A stretch of DNA of 64,000 nt, taken from contig NZ_CP089095.1 in the NCBI RefSeq assembly GCF_021172145.1, forward strand, positions 1,612,001 through 1,676,000, given 5' to 3'. Position numbers and translations under genes: made by a program. The notes below the pieces were generated by a model. It searched no databases. It was not told the origin of the DNA and saw only the letters and a program-made list of their open reading frames with translations. Source of the stretch: Flavobacterium cyclinae (GTDB taxonomy: Bacteria > Bacteroidota > Bacteroidia > Flavobacteriales > Flavobacteriaceae). This document shows positions 25,726 to 35,151 of this stretch, one piece after another (within the stretch, counting starts at the first letter, position 1; each line of letters begins with the position of its first letter).

Positions 25726-25838
25726 ACTTAAGGGTAGAGGTACTACTTGTTTTAGAATGGGAAATGTGTAGTATACTATTATAAAAGGAAAATATTTATT
25801 GAATTTCCAGTATTTTCAATAAATTCTCCGCAGGGTAA

Positions 25839-25868
25839 AACCGGTTCAGAAATGAATCGGTTTTTTTT
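25839..25868 (+). terminator. Rho-independent terminator
   Basis: The stem AACCGGTTCA / TGAATCGGTT (25839-25848 with 25853-25862, one G-T pair) closes a GAAA tetraloop and is followed by a run of T. Confidence 0.88.
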
Positions 25869-25904
25869 ATGTTTTTTTTTAACACATAGGCTCATAGTTT
25901 TTAC

Positions 25905-26880
25905 ACCGAGATGCACCGAGTTTATTTTGAATTGGATTGTGTTGAGAGAGCTACACCGAGCGTTTCACTTATTTGAGTTATCTAACCGCACAGTTTGTCA
26001 TGCTGTAAAGCATCTCTTGGATAAGTGATTGATGATGGGTGATGGGTGATGGGTTGGCTTTTGCTTCGTAAAGCTTTGTGTTCTTTGTGCTTTCTTAGTG
26101 CGCCTTGTGGTTGAGATTTTACACAGAGCTTCACCGAGTTTCTTTTTATTTGGATTCCGTTGAGAGAGCGACACAGAACGTTTTACTTTTTTTGGAACGC
26201 GGATGAAACGGGTCCGACTAGGTGGAACGCTGGTGGTGACGGATTTTTTAGTTACCTTTTGCCTTCGAGAGCCTCAGGTAACGGCTAGAGTAGTTCTAAT
26301 AGCATACTGAATGTTATAAATATTCTTAGAAGGAATTGTCCCTTTGAGGGTTCCGACTATTCGGAATACAGGGGTGTTTGACTTATGATTTTACACCGAG
26401 CTTCACAGAGTTTCATTTTTTTCGGATTGCGTTGAGAGAGCTACACCGAGCGTTTCACTCTTGAAATTGAACTTGCCCTTGTTTTGGAACGCAGATTAAA
26501 GAAATTGAAATAATCTTTAAAATTTTAATTACTACATTATTTCTTAGTAGGAATTGTCCCCTTGAGGGGACTTTAGGGGTGTTTGACTTATGATTTTACA
26601 CCGAGATGCACCGAGTTTCTTTTTATTGGATTGTGTTGAGAGAGCTACACAGAGCGTTCCACTTATTTGTGTTTTCTAACCACAAAGTTGACAAGTGATA
26701 ATTTGTTACATACTTTTTTACACCGAGCTGCACTGAGTTTCTTTTACTTGGATTGTGTTGAGAGAGCTACACCGAGCGTTTCACTTTTGAAATTGAAATT
26801 GAACTTGCCCTTGTTCTTGTTCATGTTCATGTTCTTGTGCTTGAAATTTTTGCGTTAGCTGTTGAAAACTATGTGCTATT
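25905..26880. repeat. Dispersed-repeat island 1
   Basis: A non-coding gap with five copies of a module starting TTTTACACCGAG or a close variant (near 25909, 26115, 26390, 26594 and 26718), each followed by a T-rich tract, GTTGAGAGAG and a second CACCGAG-like block. Between them lie the heptad GGTGATG (26030-26055), a CTTTGTG/CTTTCTTAGTG block (26085-26105), and a GTCCCCTTGAGGGGAC-type hairpin (about 26555-26570, with a diverged copy near 26338). A stretch of about 570 bp (25905-26470) recurs at 29515-30095. An apparent 63-codon frame at 26667 lies wholly in repeats and is not a gene. Confidence 0.8.
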
Positions 26881-26988
26881 TTTTTACAAGTTATCTTTGT
26901 TTTGAAAGCATTTTTTAGCACTTTTGTCAAAAGCCAAAACAAATTTATAAGTGAAAAAATAATAGTCGTTTAACAATTATAACCCTAC

Positions 26989-27258
26989 ATGCCTGTGCGA
27001 TCAGAAGTTGAAATTTTACAAACCCAAGTAGAGGAATTAACTAAAACAGTTTTACAATTAAAAGAACAAGCCAATAACGATATTTGGTACGATAATGCAG
27101 ATGTCCTAAAATTGTTTAACATTAGCGATTCTACTTTGTTGCGTTATCGTAAAGAAAAGAAAATTCCTTTTACTAAACTAGGAGGGCGCTATTTGTATCC
27201 AAAAGCTTTCTTTACTAAATCTCTTATGGAGAAATTAGAAAACAAGCATTTGCTTTAA
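26989..27258 (+). CDS. Excisionase-like HTH (HTH_17/MerR-type) DNA-binding protein
   Basis: An 89-residue protein with an N-terminal coiled-coil (VEILQTQVEELTKTVLQLKEQ) and a C-terminal HTH_17 domain: a helix NADVLKLFNISDSTLLRYRKE (about 38-58), then KIPFTKLGGRYLYP (about 60-73), the typical wing of excisionase-like domains common in Bacteroidota mobile elements. It lies between two repeat islands and in front of the 222-bp tandem array, so it may bind those repeats. No integrase gene is nearby. Confidence 0.85.
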   Translation: MPVRSEVEILQTQVEELTKTVLQLKEQANNDIWYDNADVLKLFNISDSTLLRYRKEKKIPFTKLGGRYLYPKAFFTKSLMEKLENKHLL

Positions 27259-27394
27259 GTTTTCGTATTCTTGCTTCCCCAAGCTTTTTTTCTAATAGCA
27301 ATTAGAACTCCTTTCTTCAATTCATACGTGTAAAATATTTTACATTCTTTCCTTTCTATAGTACTTATTTTTATTTGCTTTCTATATTTCTCTA

Positions 27395-28285
27395 TACAAT
27401 TTTCAAAAGCAAAAATTAGCATTTTTCCTTTTAAAAATCACTCAAAATGACGGTTGTGTTATCTCGTTGCTAATGTCTATAAGCTACTTTCATGCGTCTT
27501 TTAATTCATAATTCCACTAGCGTCAATTCGAGTGTTTTGTGTTAGTAAAGCCATAGATTTACAAATACAAAATGTATCGAGAACTAATGAAAATGTATCG
27601 TTTCTACAGTTCTCGATACAATTTTCAAAAGCAAAAATTAGCATTTTTACTTTTAAAAATCACTCGAAGTGACGGATGAGTTATCTCGTTGCTAATGTTA
27701 TAAGCTACTTTCATGCGTTTTTTATTTCATAATTCCACTAGCGTCAATTCGAGTGTTTTGTGTTGGTAAAGCCATACCATAGATTTACTAACACTAAATG
27801 TATCGAGAACTAATGAAAATGTATCGTTTCTACAATTCACGATACAATTTTCAAAAGCAAAAATTAGCATTTTTACTTTTAAAAATCACTCGAAGTGACG
27901 GATGAGTTATCTCGTTGCTAATGTTATAAGCTACTTTCATGCGTCTTTTAATTCATAATTCCACTAGCGTCAATTCGAGTGTTTTGTGTTGGTAAAGCCA
28001 TAGATTTACAAATACAAAATGTATCGAATACTAATGAAAACATATCGTTTCTACAATTCACGATACAATTTTCAAAAATAAAAACTAGCATTTTTCCTTT
28101 TTAAAATCACTCGAAGTGATGAGATTGAGTTGTACTGTTTCAAGAGCTTTTTTCTAGTACTGGTTGTTTCATATTTGAGTCTTTAATTCATAATTCCACT
28201 AGCGTCAATTCGAGTGTTTTGCGTTTGTAAAGCCATAGATTTACAAATACAAAATGTATCGAGAACTAATGGAAACATATCGTTT
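27395..28285. repeat. Four tandem copies of a ~222-bp repeat
   Basis: The marker TACAATTTTCAAAA starts at 27395, 27617, 27843 and 28064, giving periods of 222, 226 and 221 bp. Each unit carries a TCACTCGAAGTGA-type inverted repeat (absent or weaker in the first and last), a GAGTTATCTCGTTGCTAATG block, the segment CACTAGCGTCAATTCGAGTG, and an end with ATGTATCGAGAACTAATG. Units 2 and 3 are nearly identical; unit 4 is diverged in the middle. No frame longer than 60 codons is conserved across units, so the array is non-coding. Confidence 0.88.
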
Positions 28286-28370
28286 ATATTGGAATATCGT
28301 TCCTTTTTTTCATTTTCCTTCTTATCTTATTTCTAATTTGTTCGAAGAAACTGCTGTTTTTACGAAGCGT

Positions 28371-28485
28371 GTTCGAACAACGTTCGAACAAACTACGAAC
28401 AAAACCCCCTTAAAATCACACCCAAGCTATCATTGACTAGCAATTCCTATCAAAACACGTCAAAAGACGTCAAAAACCGTCAAAA
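28371..28485. repeat. GTTCGAAC palindrome pair and phased CGTCAAAA repeats
   Basis: Two GTTCGAAC palindromes lie at 28371-28378 and 28382-28389. Downstream, CGTCAAAA occurs at 28458, 28468 and 28478, exactly 10 bp apart, with degenerate continuations (GTGGCAAAG). Phasing of one helical turn suggests cooperative protein binding upstream of the DUF6266 promoter. Confidence 0.6.
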
Positions 28486-28577
28486 GGTGGCAAAGAAGGG
28501 CATAAGTTGGCATACCCTAGCAAAACGTATCAAATACTTTTAAATAACGTTAATTCATTGCAAGTTAATAAGTTAGC

Positions 28578-28608
28578 TTTGTTTATAAAAAGCCTTACTT
28601 TATCTTTG
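28578..28608 (+). promoter_or_regulatory. Canonical Bacteroidota promoter of the DUF6266 gene
   Basis: TTTG (28578-28581), a 19-nt spacer, then TATCTTTG (28601-28608) match the -33 TTTG / -7 TAnnTTTG consensus. Predicted start about 28615 gives a 60-nt leader. This serves as the internal reference for spacing in this genome. Confidence 0.78.
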
Positions 28609-28677
28609 TACTCGTTCTTTGATAGCGCGCATCAAAAACAAAATATTTAATAATAACAATTAAAATTTTTAAAAAGT

Positions 28678-29319
28678 ATGGGTACATACAACAAAGGCAT
28701 CTTAGGTGCATTTTCAGGAAAAGTAGGTCCGGTGGTGGGCGCTACATGGCGTGGTAAAGAGGTAATGCGTAGTTTACCTAAAAAGAGTAATCGTTTGGCA
28801 ACAACGTATCAGCAGCAACAGCGAAGTAAGTTTGCCATGACTACCGAATTTCTAGGCGGGGTACAACCTGTAATTAAACGCTATTTTGGTAGTAATGCTG
28901 GTTTGAAAACGCGACGCAATCAAGCAATGTCGTATTTAATGAAAGAGGCTATTGTGTTTAATGATCCTAATTATGAGTGGGATTACACTAAAGTCTTAAT
29001 TAGTAAAGGCGACTTGCTAGGGATTAACAACGGAGCTGTTACCGCTGGAACCGGGCAAAACTTAGATTTTAGTTGGACCGACAACAGCGGACAAGGCGAG
29101 GCAATGGCAACTGATAAGCTTGTAGTAGTGGTTTACGAACCTACTTCTAAAGCTACGGTGTACAGTTTGAATGCTGGGAGTAGAAGTAGTGGAAGCGCTA
29201 CTCTTGAATTGCCCAACTTCTTAAGCGGATTGGAAGTACAAGTATGGGCAACATTTGTTTCTTCTAATGATGCTTTATATGCCACCAGTTTGTACTTAGG
29301 TGCCGTAACCGTGGGTTAA
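28678..29319 (+). CDS. DUF6266 family protein
   Basis: A 213-residue protein that opens MGTYNKGILGAFSGKVGPVVG and continues with a basic RSLPKKS segment, as I recall for the DUF6266 family of Flavobacteriaceae. No signal peptide. The second half is a Ser/Gly-rich beta domain. Function is unknown; family members often occur in several copies near repeats. The base composition is clearly richer in GC than the surrounding genes, and the gene has a canonical promoter and its own terminator. It lies between 570-bp direct repeats, which could allow gain or loss of the cassette. Confidence 0.8.
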   Translation: MGTYNKGILGAFSGKVGPVVGATWRGKEVMRSLPKKSNRLATTYQQQQRSKFAMTTEFLGGVQPVIKRYFGSNAGLKTRRNQAMSYLMKEAIVFNDPNYEWDYTKVLISKGDLLGINNGAVTAGTGQNLDFSWTDNSGQGEAMATDKLVVVVYEPTSKATVYSLNAGSRSSGSATLELPNFLSGLEVQVWATFVSSNDALYATSLYLGAVTVG

Positions 29320-29360
29320 TCTTAGTTTTGATTAGTGTTCGTACATGCGATTAACAAACA

Positions 29361-29389
29361 CCCTGCTAGTGATAGTGGGGCGTTTTTTT
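29361..29389 (+). terminator. Rho-independent terminator
   Basis: CCCTGCTA-GTGA-TAGTGGGG (29361-29380) forms an 8-bp stem with two G-T pairs, followed by CG and seven T. Confidence 0.75.
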
Positions 29390-29459
29390 ATTTTCAAGTT
29401 TTTGGAACACAGATTGAAGAAATTTAAATAATTTTTAAAATTTAAATGGATAGAAATCT

Positions 29460-30180
29460 CTGAAAATGTTTTGACTCGAGTGTCATCCTGAGCGAAGTCG
29501 AAGGCTAATGAAAATGTTTTACACCGAGCTGCACCGAGTTTCTTTTTCCCGAAGCTTCGGGATGGATTACGTTGAGAGAGTTGCACAGAGCGTTCCACTT
29601 ATTTGAGTTTTCTAACCGCATAGTTTGTCATGCTGTTAAGCATCTCTTGTATAAGTGATTGATGATGGGTGATGGGTGTTAGTTGATGGGTTGGCTTTTG
29701 CTTCGTAAAGCTTTGTGTTCTTTGTGCTTTCTTAGTGCGCCTTGTGGTTAAGATTTTACACCGAGCTACACGGAGTTTCTTTTTTTGGATTGCGTTGAGA
29801 GAGCGACACAGAGCGTTTCACTTTTTTTGGAACGCGGATGAAACGGGTCCGACTAGGCGGAACGCTGATGTGACGGATTTTTTTTATTGCCTTTTGCCTT
29901 CGAGTGCCTCAGGCAACGGCTAGAGTAGTTATAATAGCATACTGAATGTTATAAATATTCTTAGTAGGAATTGTCCCCTTGAGGTCCCGATAGCTATCGG
30001 GATTAGGGGTGTTTGACTTATGATTTTACACCGAGCTACATGGAGTTTCTTTTACTTGTATTACGTTGAGAGAGCTACACCGAGCGTTCCACTTATTTGT
30101 GTTTTCTAACCACACCATTTGTCATGCTGGTAAGCATCTCATTTGATTTTTGCTCTTGCTCTTGCTCTTGAACTTGCCTT
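29460..30180. repeat. Dispersed-repeat island 2
   Basis: Begins with TGTCATCCTGAGCGAAG (29481), a widespread Bacteroidota intergenic repeat, then three TTTTACACCGAG modules (near 29517, 29754 and 30024). About 29515-30095 repeats 25905-26470 with small changes, including the AACGCGGATGAAACGGGTCC block. Two perfect palindromes of the CCCGA..TCGGG type lie inside: CCCGAAGCTTCGGG (29548-29561) and CCCGATAGCTATCGGG (29986-30001). No gene is visible in 29320-30362. Confidence 0.8.
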
Positions 30181-30278
30181 TTTTTATCCTCGTACGGATT
30201 TCCTCATTTCTATTTTTTTTACTTTTTGTATCTTAGCTGTTGTATTTTCCTACGTATAAATACGGGGTATGAAAATCA

Positions 30279-30323
30279 GGTATTTTTACGGGTTGTAAAT
30301 ACCCTTTTTTTTCGTTAAATTTG
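30279..30323 (+). promoter_or_regulatory. Promoter/operator of the type I restriction operon
   Basis: The -7 box TAAATTTG (30316-30323) and a TTG 20 nt upstream (30293-30295) form a core promoter. It is overlapped by the inverted repeat GGTATTT / AAATACC (30279-30285 with 30297-30303). A half-palindrome GGGTT-N5-TACCC (30290-30304) ends 11 nt before the -7 box, the same geometry as the CGACA and TGCA operators elsewhere in the window. Confidence 0.55.
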
Positions 30324-30362
30324 AGGGTTTATACCATACAAATTATATTAAGAATTTAGTAA

Positions 30363-31850
30363 ATGTCAAAAGAAAAGATAACCCTTTCACAGTTAGAACA
30401 ATACTTGTCTAAAGCAGCTTGGATATTGAAAGGTCCTGTTGATGCATCGGATTTTAAAATCTACATATTTCCGCTTTTATTCTTTAAAAGATTATCAGAT
30501 GTATTTGATGAAGAATATCAAATTGCATTAACTGAATCAGGAGGTGATGTAGAATATGCCTTGCTTCCTGAGTTTCATAGATTCATTATTCCAGAAGGAT
30601 GTCATTGGAATGATGTTAGAGAAACTACTTCAAATGTTGGATTAGCTATTGAAAAAGCCTTGCGTGGGATTGAACAAGCCAATCAGGAATACCTTTATGG
30701 GATTTTTGGTGATGCTCAGTGGAGTAATAAAAATAAGCTTTCCGATAGATTATTAACGGATTTAATTGAGCACTTTTCTCAATATTCGTTATCCAATTCA
30801 TTGGTTAATCCAGATATTTTAGGGGAAGCATACGAGTACTTAATTAAACATTTTGCTGATTTAACCAATAAGAAAGCAGGTGAGTTTTATACACCTCGTT
30901 CTGTAGTGCATTTATTGGGTTTAATATTGGATCCTCATGAAGGAGAAAGTATTTATGATCCAGCCTGTGGAACAGGTGGAATGCTATTGGAATGTGTTGA
31001 CCATTTAAGAGAAAACAACGAAGATTACCGTACATTAAAATTATACGGACAAGAGAAAAACCTAACTTCTAGTTCCATCGCTAGAATGAATATGTTTTTA
31101 CACGGCATTGAAGATTTTCAAATTGCACGTGGCGATACTTTGAGAAATCCTGCTTTTTTTGAAGCAGACGGATTAAAGACATTTGATTGTGTCATTGCTA
31201 ATCCTCCTTTTTCATTGAAAGATTGGGGCGCAGACATTTGGGTGAATGACCCTTTTGGAAGAAATATTGCGGGTGTACCACCACAAGGCAATGGCGACAT
31301 GGCTTGGGTACAACACATGATAAAATCTATGAATGCAAATGGTAGAATGACCGTAGTTTTGCCTCATGGCGCATTGTTTAGAAAAGCTTCTGAAGGTAAA
31401 ATTAGAGAAGCCTTACTGAAAAAAGATGTTTTAGAAGCTGTGATTGGTTTAGGACCAAATATTTTTTATGGCACTCAATTAGCGGCTTGTGTATTGGTAT
31501 TTAAGCAACAAAAAGAAAAGCACAAACAAGGTAAAGTCTTGTTTATTGATGGTTCTGAACAAGTGCGAGTAGGTAGAGCACAAAACTTTTTAGAACCGAA
31601 TCATGTGAAACAGCTTTTTGATTGGTACATTCAATTTTCTGATGTAGAAAACTTTGTGAAAGTAGCTTCTATTGAAGACATCAAAGAGAATGATTTTAAC
31701 TTAAACATTCCGCTTTATGTAGAAAAAATCATTGAAGATAATTTACCCTCTGTAGAAGAAGCGTTAGCCGATTTAAAAACAGCTTGGGAGGAAAGTTTGA
31801 AAGCTGAAGAAAAGTTTAAAAGAATATTAAAAGAATTTATCCATGAATAG
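30363..31850 (+). CDS. hsdM: Type I restriction-modification methyltransferase HsdM (copy 1)
   Basis: A 495-residue N6-adenine methyltransferase subunit. The N-terminal HsdM helical domain (LEQYLSKAAWILKG...LLFFKRLSDVFDEEY) is followed by the SAM-binding motif DPACGTGG (199-206) and the catalytic NPPF (280-283). It is the first gene of a type I operon and overlaps the DUF262 gene by 8 bp. A second, distinct hsdM lies at 33695. Both look intact, so the complex may be asymmetric (M1-M2-S) or one copy may serve another S subunit. Confidence 0.95.
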   Translation: MSKEKITLSQLEQYLSKAAWILKGPVDASDFKIYIFPLLFFKRLSDVFDEEYQIALTESGGDVEYALLPEFHRFIIPEGCHWNDVRETTSNVGLAIEKALRGIEQANQEYLYGIFGDAQWSNKNKLSDRLLTDLIEHFSQYSLSNSLVNPDILGEAYEYLIKHFADLTNKKAGEFYTPRSVVHLLGLILDPHEGESIYDPACGTGGMLLECVDHLRENNEDYRTLKLYGQEKNLTSSSIARMNMFLHGIEDFQIARGDTLRNPAFFEADGLKTFDCVIANPPFSLKDWGADIWVNDPFGRNIAGVPPQGNGDMAWVQHMIKSMNANGRMTVVLPHGALFRKASEGKIREALLKKDVLEAVIGLGPNIFYGTQLAACVLVFKQQKEKHKQGKVLFIDGSEQVRVGRAQNFLEPNHVKQLFDWYIQFSDVENFVKVASIEDIKENDFNLNIPLYVEKIIEDNLPSVEEALADLKTAWEESLKAEEKFKRILKEFIHE

Positions 31851-33687
31851 AATGCCGTCAAGTTCTGCTCAAGACAGACAAATTGCTGTATGGTTCCAAA
31901 AAATTGAAAATGGTGAAATAAAATTACCTCGTTTTCAAAGACCACAAGCTTGGGATAGAAATAGAGTATGCAGTTTGTTAGATACTGTAACTAAAAATCT
32001 TCCTCTTGGCGTTACATTGCTTTTAAATGTTGACCAAGAACAGTTTGTGTCAAGGTTTCTTGTTTCTGCTCCAGAAACTGGCAGTAGAGTTACAGAACAT
32101 TTATTAGATGGTCAACAAAGGCTTACTGCATTATGGAGATCTTTACATAACAATTATGATGATTCAAAATACTTTTTATATATCAGAAAATTTGATAAGT
32201 ATTTGGATGAAAATAAAATTGATACAGAAGATGAATCAAGTGTTTATTGTAGAACGCGATGGGTGAATAAAAATGGAATTAATATGCCTTTATGGGCTGA
32301 TATTCCGTCAGAAAGTTTTAACAGAGGCTTAATTCCACTTGAATTATTACGTCCTGGAGATATTGCATCAGAATATGAAAAATGGGTAAATGACGCTATT
32401 AACCCCATTAAACCTCAATCAGGTATTGAAAATTATGAGGAAAAATTATTTGAATGGATGAGTTTGAAGAATGAAATATTGACAACTATAAGAGATTATA
32501 GAGAGACTATTTCTCATTTTAATTTACCTTATTTAGCCTTACCATCACAAACATCCAAAGAAACTGCTTTACAAGTATTTATAAATATGAATACTAATAG
32601 TAAGCCGTTGTCACAATACGATATTATCAGAGCAGAGATAGAAGGGGTTAAAGGGGTATCCTTAGACGATTATCAAAACAAATTAAACTCTTTATATCCA
32701 AATGTTAAATATTATTTTGAGCTACCATTTCTAATTTTAGCAACCTCTGCTTTAATGCAGGATAAACTGCCTAATCAAAGAGGTATGTGGGATATGAAAA
32801 AAGATTTGATGGTAGAAAATTGGGATAAAATGTCAATAGGTTTGTCAAAAATGTCCATTTTCATGGAGTCTCAAGGGGTTTACGACCAAAATAGATTACC
32901 TACCAATGCTGTTTTATCTGTTATTGCTGCTTTATACACTTATATTCCTGAAAATTTAGATGCTAGAGGCTCATTTGAAATTTTGCTAAGAAAATATCTT
33001 TGGTCAAGTTTCTTTACTGATCGATATGAAAACTCAGCGGCTTCTAATGCTTATAATGACTTTATGGCTTTGAAGAACATAATTACAGGAAAACTAAACG
33101 ATAAAGGATTGAAATACACTGAAAATGATGTTCCTGTTTTAGATCGTACTAAATATCCATTAGCTTCAGAAGAAGAATTAATGAGAGTAGGTTGGCCAAA
33201 AAGGGAAAATATTAGAGCACGTGGAATTATGGCTGTTTTTACAAAATTAGGAGCATTCGATTTTGCTGATGGTTCACAATTAAGTAGACAAGTTTTATTA
33301 GAGAGTAAACGTCATTATCACCATGTTTTTCCAGATGCTTTGCTTAAAGAAGCAGAAGTTGAGAGTTTCTTAGCTTTAAATTGTGCATTAATTACCGATA
33401 AAACCAACTTAAATATCAGTAATAAAGACCCTTATCGTTATTTAATGGAACGTTATGAATGGACGAGTGAAGATATTGTACATTCAAGACTAAAATCGCA
33501 TTTAATACCCATTCAAGAACTTAAAAATGGTGGTTATGAAGGGTTAGATGATGAAAAACGTATCGAAAAAATAAAACTAGATTTTGAAATTTTTATTACC
33601 AAAAGAGCAAATTATGTTGTTAAAGCTGTTAATGAACTAGCTCAAGGTAAAGAAATTTCTGCTAACGATATTATAAATAGTATTTAA
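31843..33687 (+). CDS. DUF262 + HNH (DUF1524-like) nuclease embedded in the type I operon
   Basis: A 614-residue protein with DUF262 motifs PRFQRPQAW (29-37) and LLDGQQR (87-93) and a C-terminal HNH-like segment HYHHVFPD (about 491-498), then a KTNLNISNKDP stretch. It is inserted between the two hsdM genes, overlapping the first by 8 bp and preceding the second by 7 bp, so it is translated with the restriction enzyme. DUF262 nucleases act against modified DNA, which complements a type I system that cuts unmodified DNA. The expected catalytic residues are present. Confidence 0.87.
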   Translation: MNRMPSSSAQDRQIAVWFQKIENGEIKLPRFQRPQAWDRNRVCSLLDTVTKNLPLGVTLLLNVDQEQFVSRFLVSAPETGSRVTEHLLDGQQRLTALWRSLHNNYDDSKYFLYIRKFDKYLDENKIDTEDESSVYCRTRWVNKNGINMPLWADIPSESFNRGLIPLELLRPGDIASEYEKWVNDAINPIKPQSGIENYEEKLFEWMSLKNEILTTIRDYRETISHFNLPYLALPSQTSKETALQVFINMNTNSKPLSQYDIIRAEIEGVKGVSLDDYQNKLNSLYPNVKYYFELPFLILATSALMQDKLPNQRGMWDMKKDLMVENWDKMSIGLSKMSIFMESQGVYDQNRLPTNAVLSVIAALYTYIPENLDARGSFEILLRKYLWSSFFTDRYENSAASNAYNDFMALKNIITGKLNDKGLKYTENDVPVLDRTKYPLASEEELMRVGWPKRENIRARGIMAVFTKLGAFDFADGSQLSRQVLLESKRHYHHVFPDALLKEAEVESFLALNCALITDKTNLNISNKDPYRYLMERYEWTSEDIVHSRLKSHLIPIQELKNGGYEGLDDEKRIEKIKLDFEIFITKRANYVVKAVNELAQGKEISANDIINSI

Positions 33688-33694
33688 TATTAAA

Positions 33695-35149
33695 ATGACC
33701 CAACAACAATTAGAAAAATACCTCTGGGGAGCTGCTACTGCATTACGTGGTACTATTGACGCTGGAGATTACAAACAATATATATTTCCGCTTTTGTTTT
33801 TCAAGCGCATTTGTGATGTGTATGATGAAGAATTTGAAAAAGCATTAGAAGACAGCGATGGCGATTTAGAATATGCCGCTTTTGCCGAACACCATCATTT
33901 TTTGGTGCCTGAACATGCCCATTGGAAAAAAGTACGCGAAACAACCGTAAATATAGGCATGGCCATACAAGAAGCCATGCGTGAAATTGAAAAAGCCAAT
34001 CCTGAAACCTTATTTGGGATTTTTGGCGATGCCAGTTGGACCAACAAAGACCGATTGTCTGATGCTACTTTGACCAATTTAATTGAGCATTTCTCTCAAC
34101 ACCAATTGAATCTTAAAAGTGTACCCGATGATAAATTAGGAAATGCTTACGAATATTTAATTAAAGAGTTTGCAGACGATAGCGGACATACAGCAGCAGA
34201 ATTTTACACCAATAGAACTGTAGTAAAATTAATGACCATGATTATGGACCCACAACCAGGGGAAAGCGTTTATGACCCAACCTGTGGAAGTGGTGGTTTG
34301 TTGTTAAACTGTGCGTTGCACCTAAAAGAAGAAGGTAAAGAATACCGTACGTTAAAATTATACGGACAGGAGATTAACCTAATTACTTCTGCTATTGCCC
34401 GAATGAACATGTTTATGCATGGTATTGAAGAATTTCAGATTGCTCGTGGCGATACTTTGGCGCAACCTGCTTTTATTGAAAATGACGAGTTGAAAAAGTT
34501 TAATGTTATTTTAGCTAATCCTCCGTATTCTATTAAAGCTTGGGATAGAAAAAGTTTTGAAACCGACCCTTACGGACGTAATTTGTGGGGAACACCACCG
34601 CAAGGTTGTGCTGATTATGCGTTTCAACAACACATACAAAAGAGTTTAAATACCGATAATGGACGCTCTATTTCACTGTGGCCTCATGGTATTTTGTTTA
34701 GAGATTCTGAAGCTGAAATGCGCCGTAAAATGGTAGAGCAAGATTTGGTGGAATGTGTGATTGGTTTAGGGCCTAATTTGTTTTATAATTCGTCAATGGT
34801 TTCATGCTTATTGATTACAAATAACAATAAACCAAAAGAGAGAAAAGGAAAAGTTCTCTTAATTCAGGCGGTAGATGAAGTAAGGAAAGAAAAAACAATG
34901 AGTTATTTAGATAAAAAACATATTGATAGAATACATGCTGCTTATTTAAATTTTAAAGATGAAGAAGGTTTTTCTAAAGTTATTTCGAATGAGGTTGTTG
35001 TTGCTGATAAGAATGCACGTTTAAACGTTCAACTTTATGTAGAGGAAAAAGTAATAGAAACCGATTCTTTTTCTACGTTGCTTGAAAATTGGAACGAAAG
35101 TTCAAAAAAATTAAAGGATTCTATGCAATCTCTTTTTAAAACAATTTAA
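33695..35149 (+). CDS. hsdM: Type I restriction-modification methyltransferase HsdM (copy 2)
   Basis: A 484-residue HsdM with the SAM motif DPTCGSGG (194-201) and NPPY (275-278). It is homologous to the copy at 30363 but clearly diverged along its length. It stops 2 bp before the hsdS gene, so this is the copy most directly coupled to S. Higher GC and less AT-skewed codons in its first two thirds than in the flanking genes suggest a different history. Confidence 0.95.
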   Translation: MTQQQLEKYLWGAATALRGTIDAGDYKQYIFPLLFFKRICDVYDEEFEKALEDSDGDLEYAAFAEHHHFLVPEHAHWKKVRETTVNIGMAIQEAMREIEKANPETLFGIFGDASWTNKDRLSDATLTNLIEHFSQHQLNLKSVPDDKLGNAYEYLIKEFADDSGHTAAEFYTNRTVVKLMTMIMDPQPGESVYDPTCGSGGLLLNCALHLKEEGKEYRTLKLYGQEINLITSAIARMNMFMHGIEEFQIARGDTLAQPAFIENDELKKFNVILANPPYSIKAWDRKSFETDPYGRNLWGTPPQGCADYAFQQHIQKSLNTDNGRSISLWPHGILFRDSEAEMRRKMVEQDLVECVIGLGPNLFYNSSMVSCLLITNNNKPKERKGKVLLIQAVDEVRKEKTMSYLDKKHIDRIHAAYLNFKDEEGFSKVISNEVVVADKNARLNVQLYVEEKVIETDSFSTLLENWNESSKKLKDSMQSLFKTI

Positions 35150-35151
35150 TA

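Noticed and set aside
26667..26858. 63-codon frame in repeat island 1
   Set aside because: It consists of the TTTTACACCGAG repeat module and has no codon-like composition.
27395..28285. CRISPR array
   Set aside because: Repeat period of 222 bp with repeated interiors; no 24-40 bp repeat with unique spacers and no cas gene.
28254..28436. 60-codon frame at the end of the 222-bp array
   Set aside because: It starts inside a repeat unit and is not open in the other units.
29332..29923. Frames on both strands in repeat island 2
   Set aside because: They follow repeat sequence only, with no homologue-like motif or start context.
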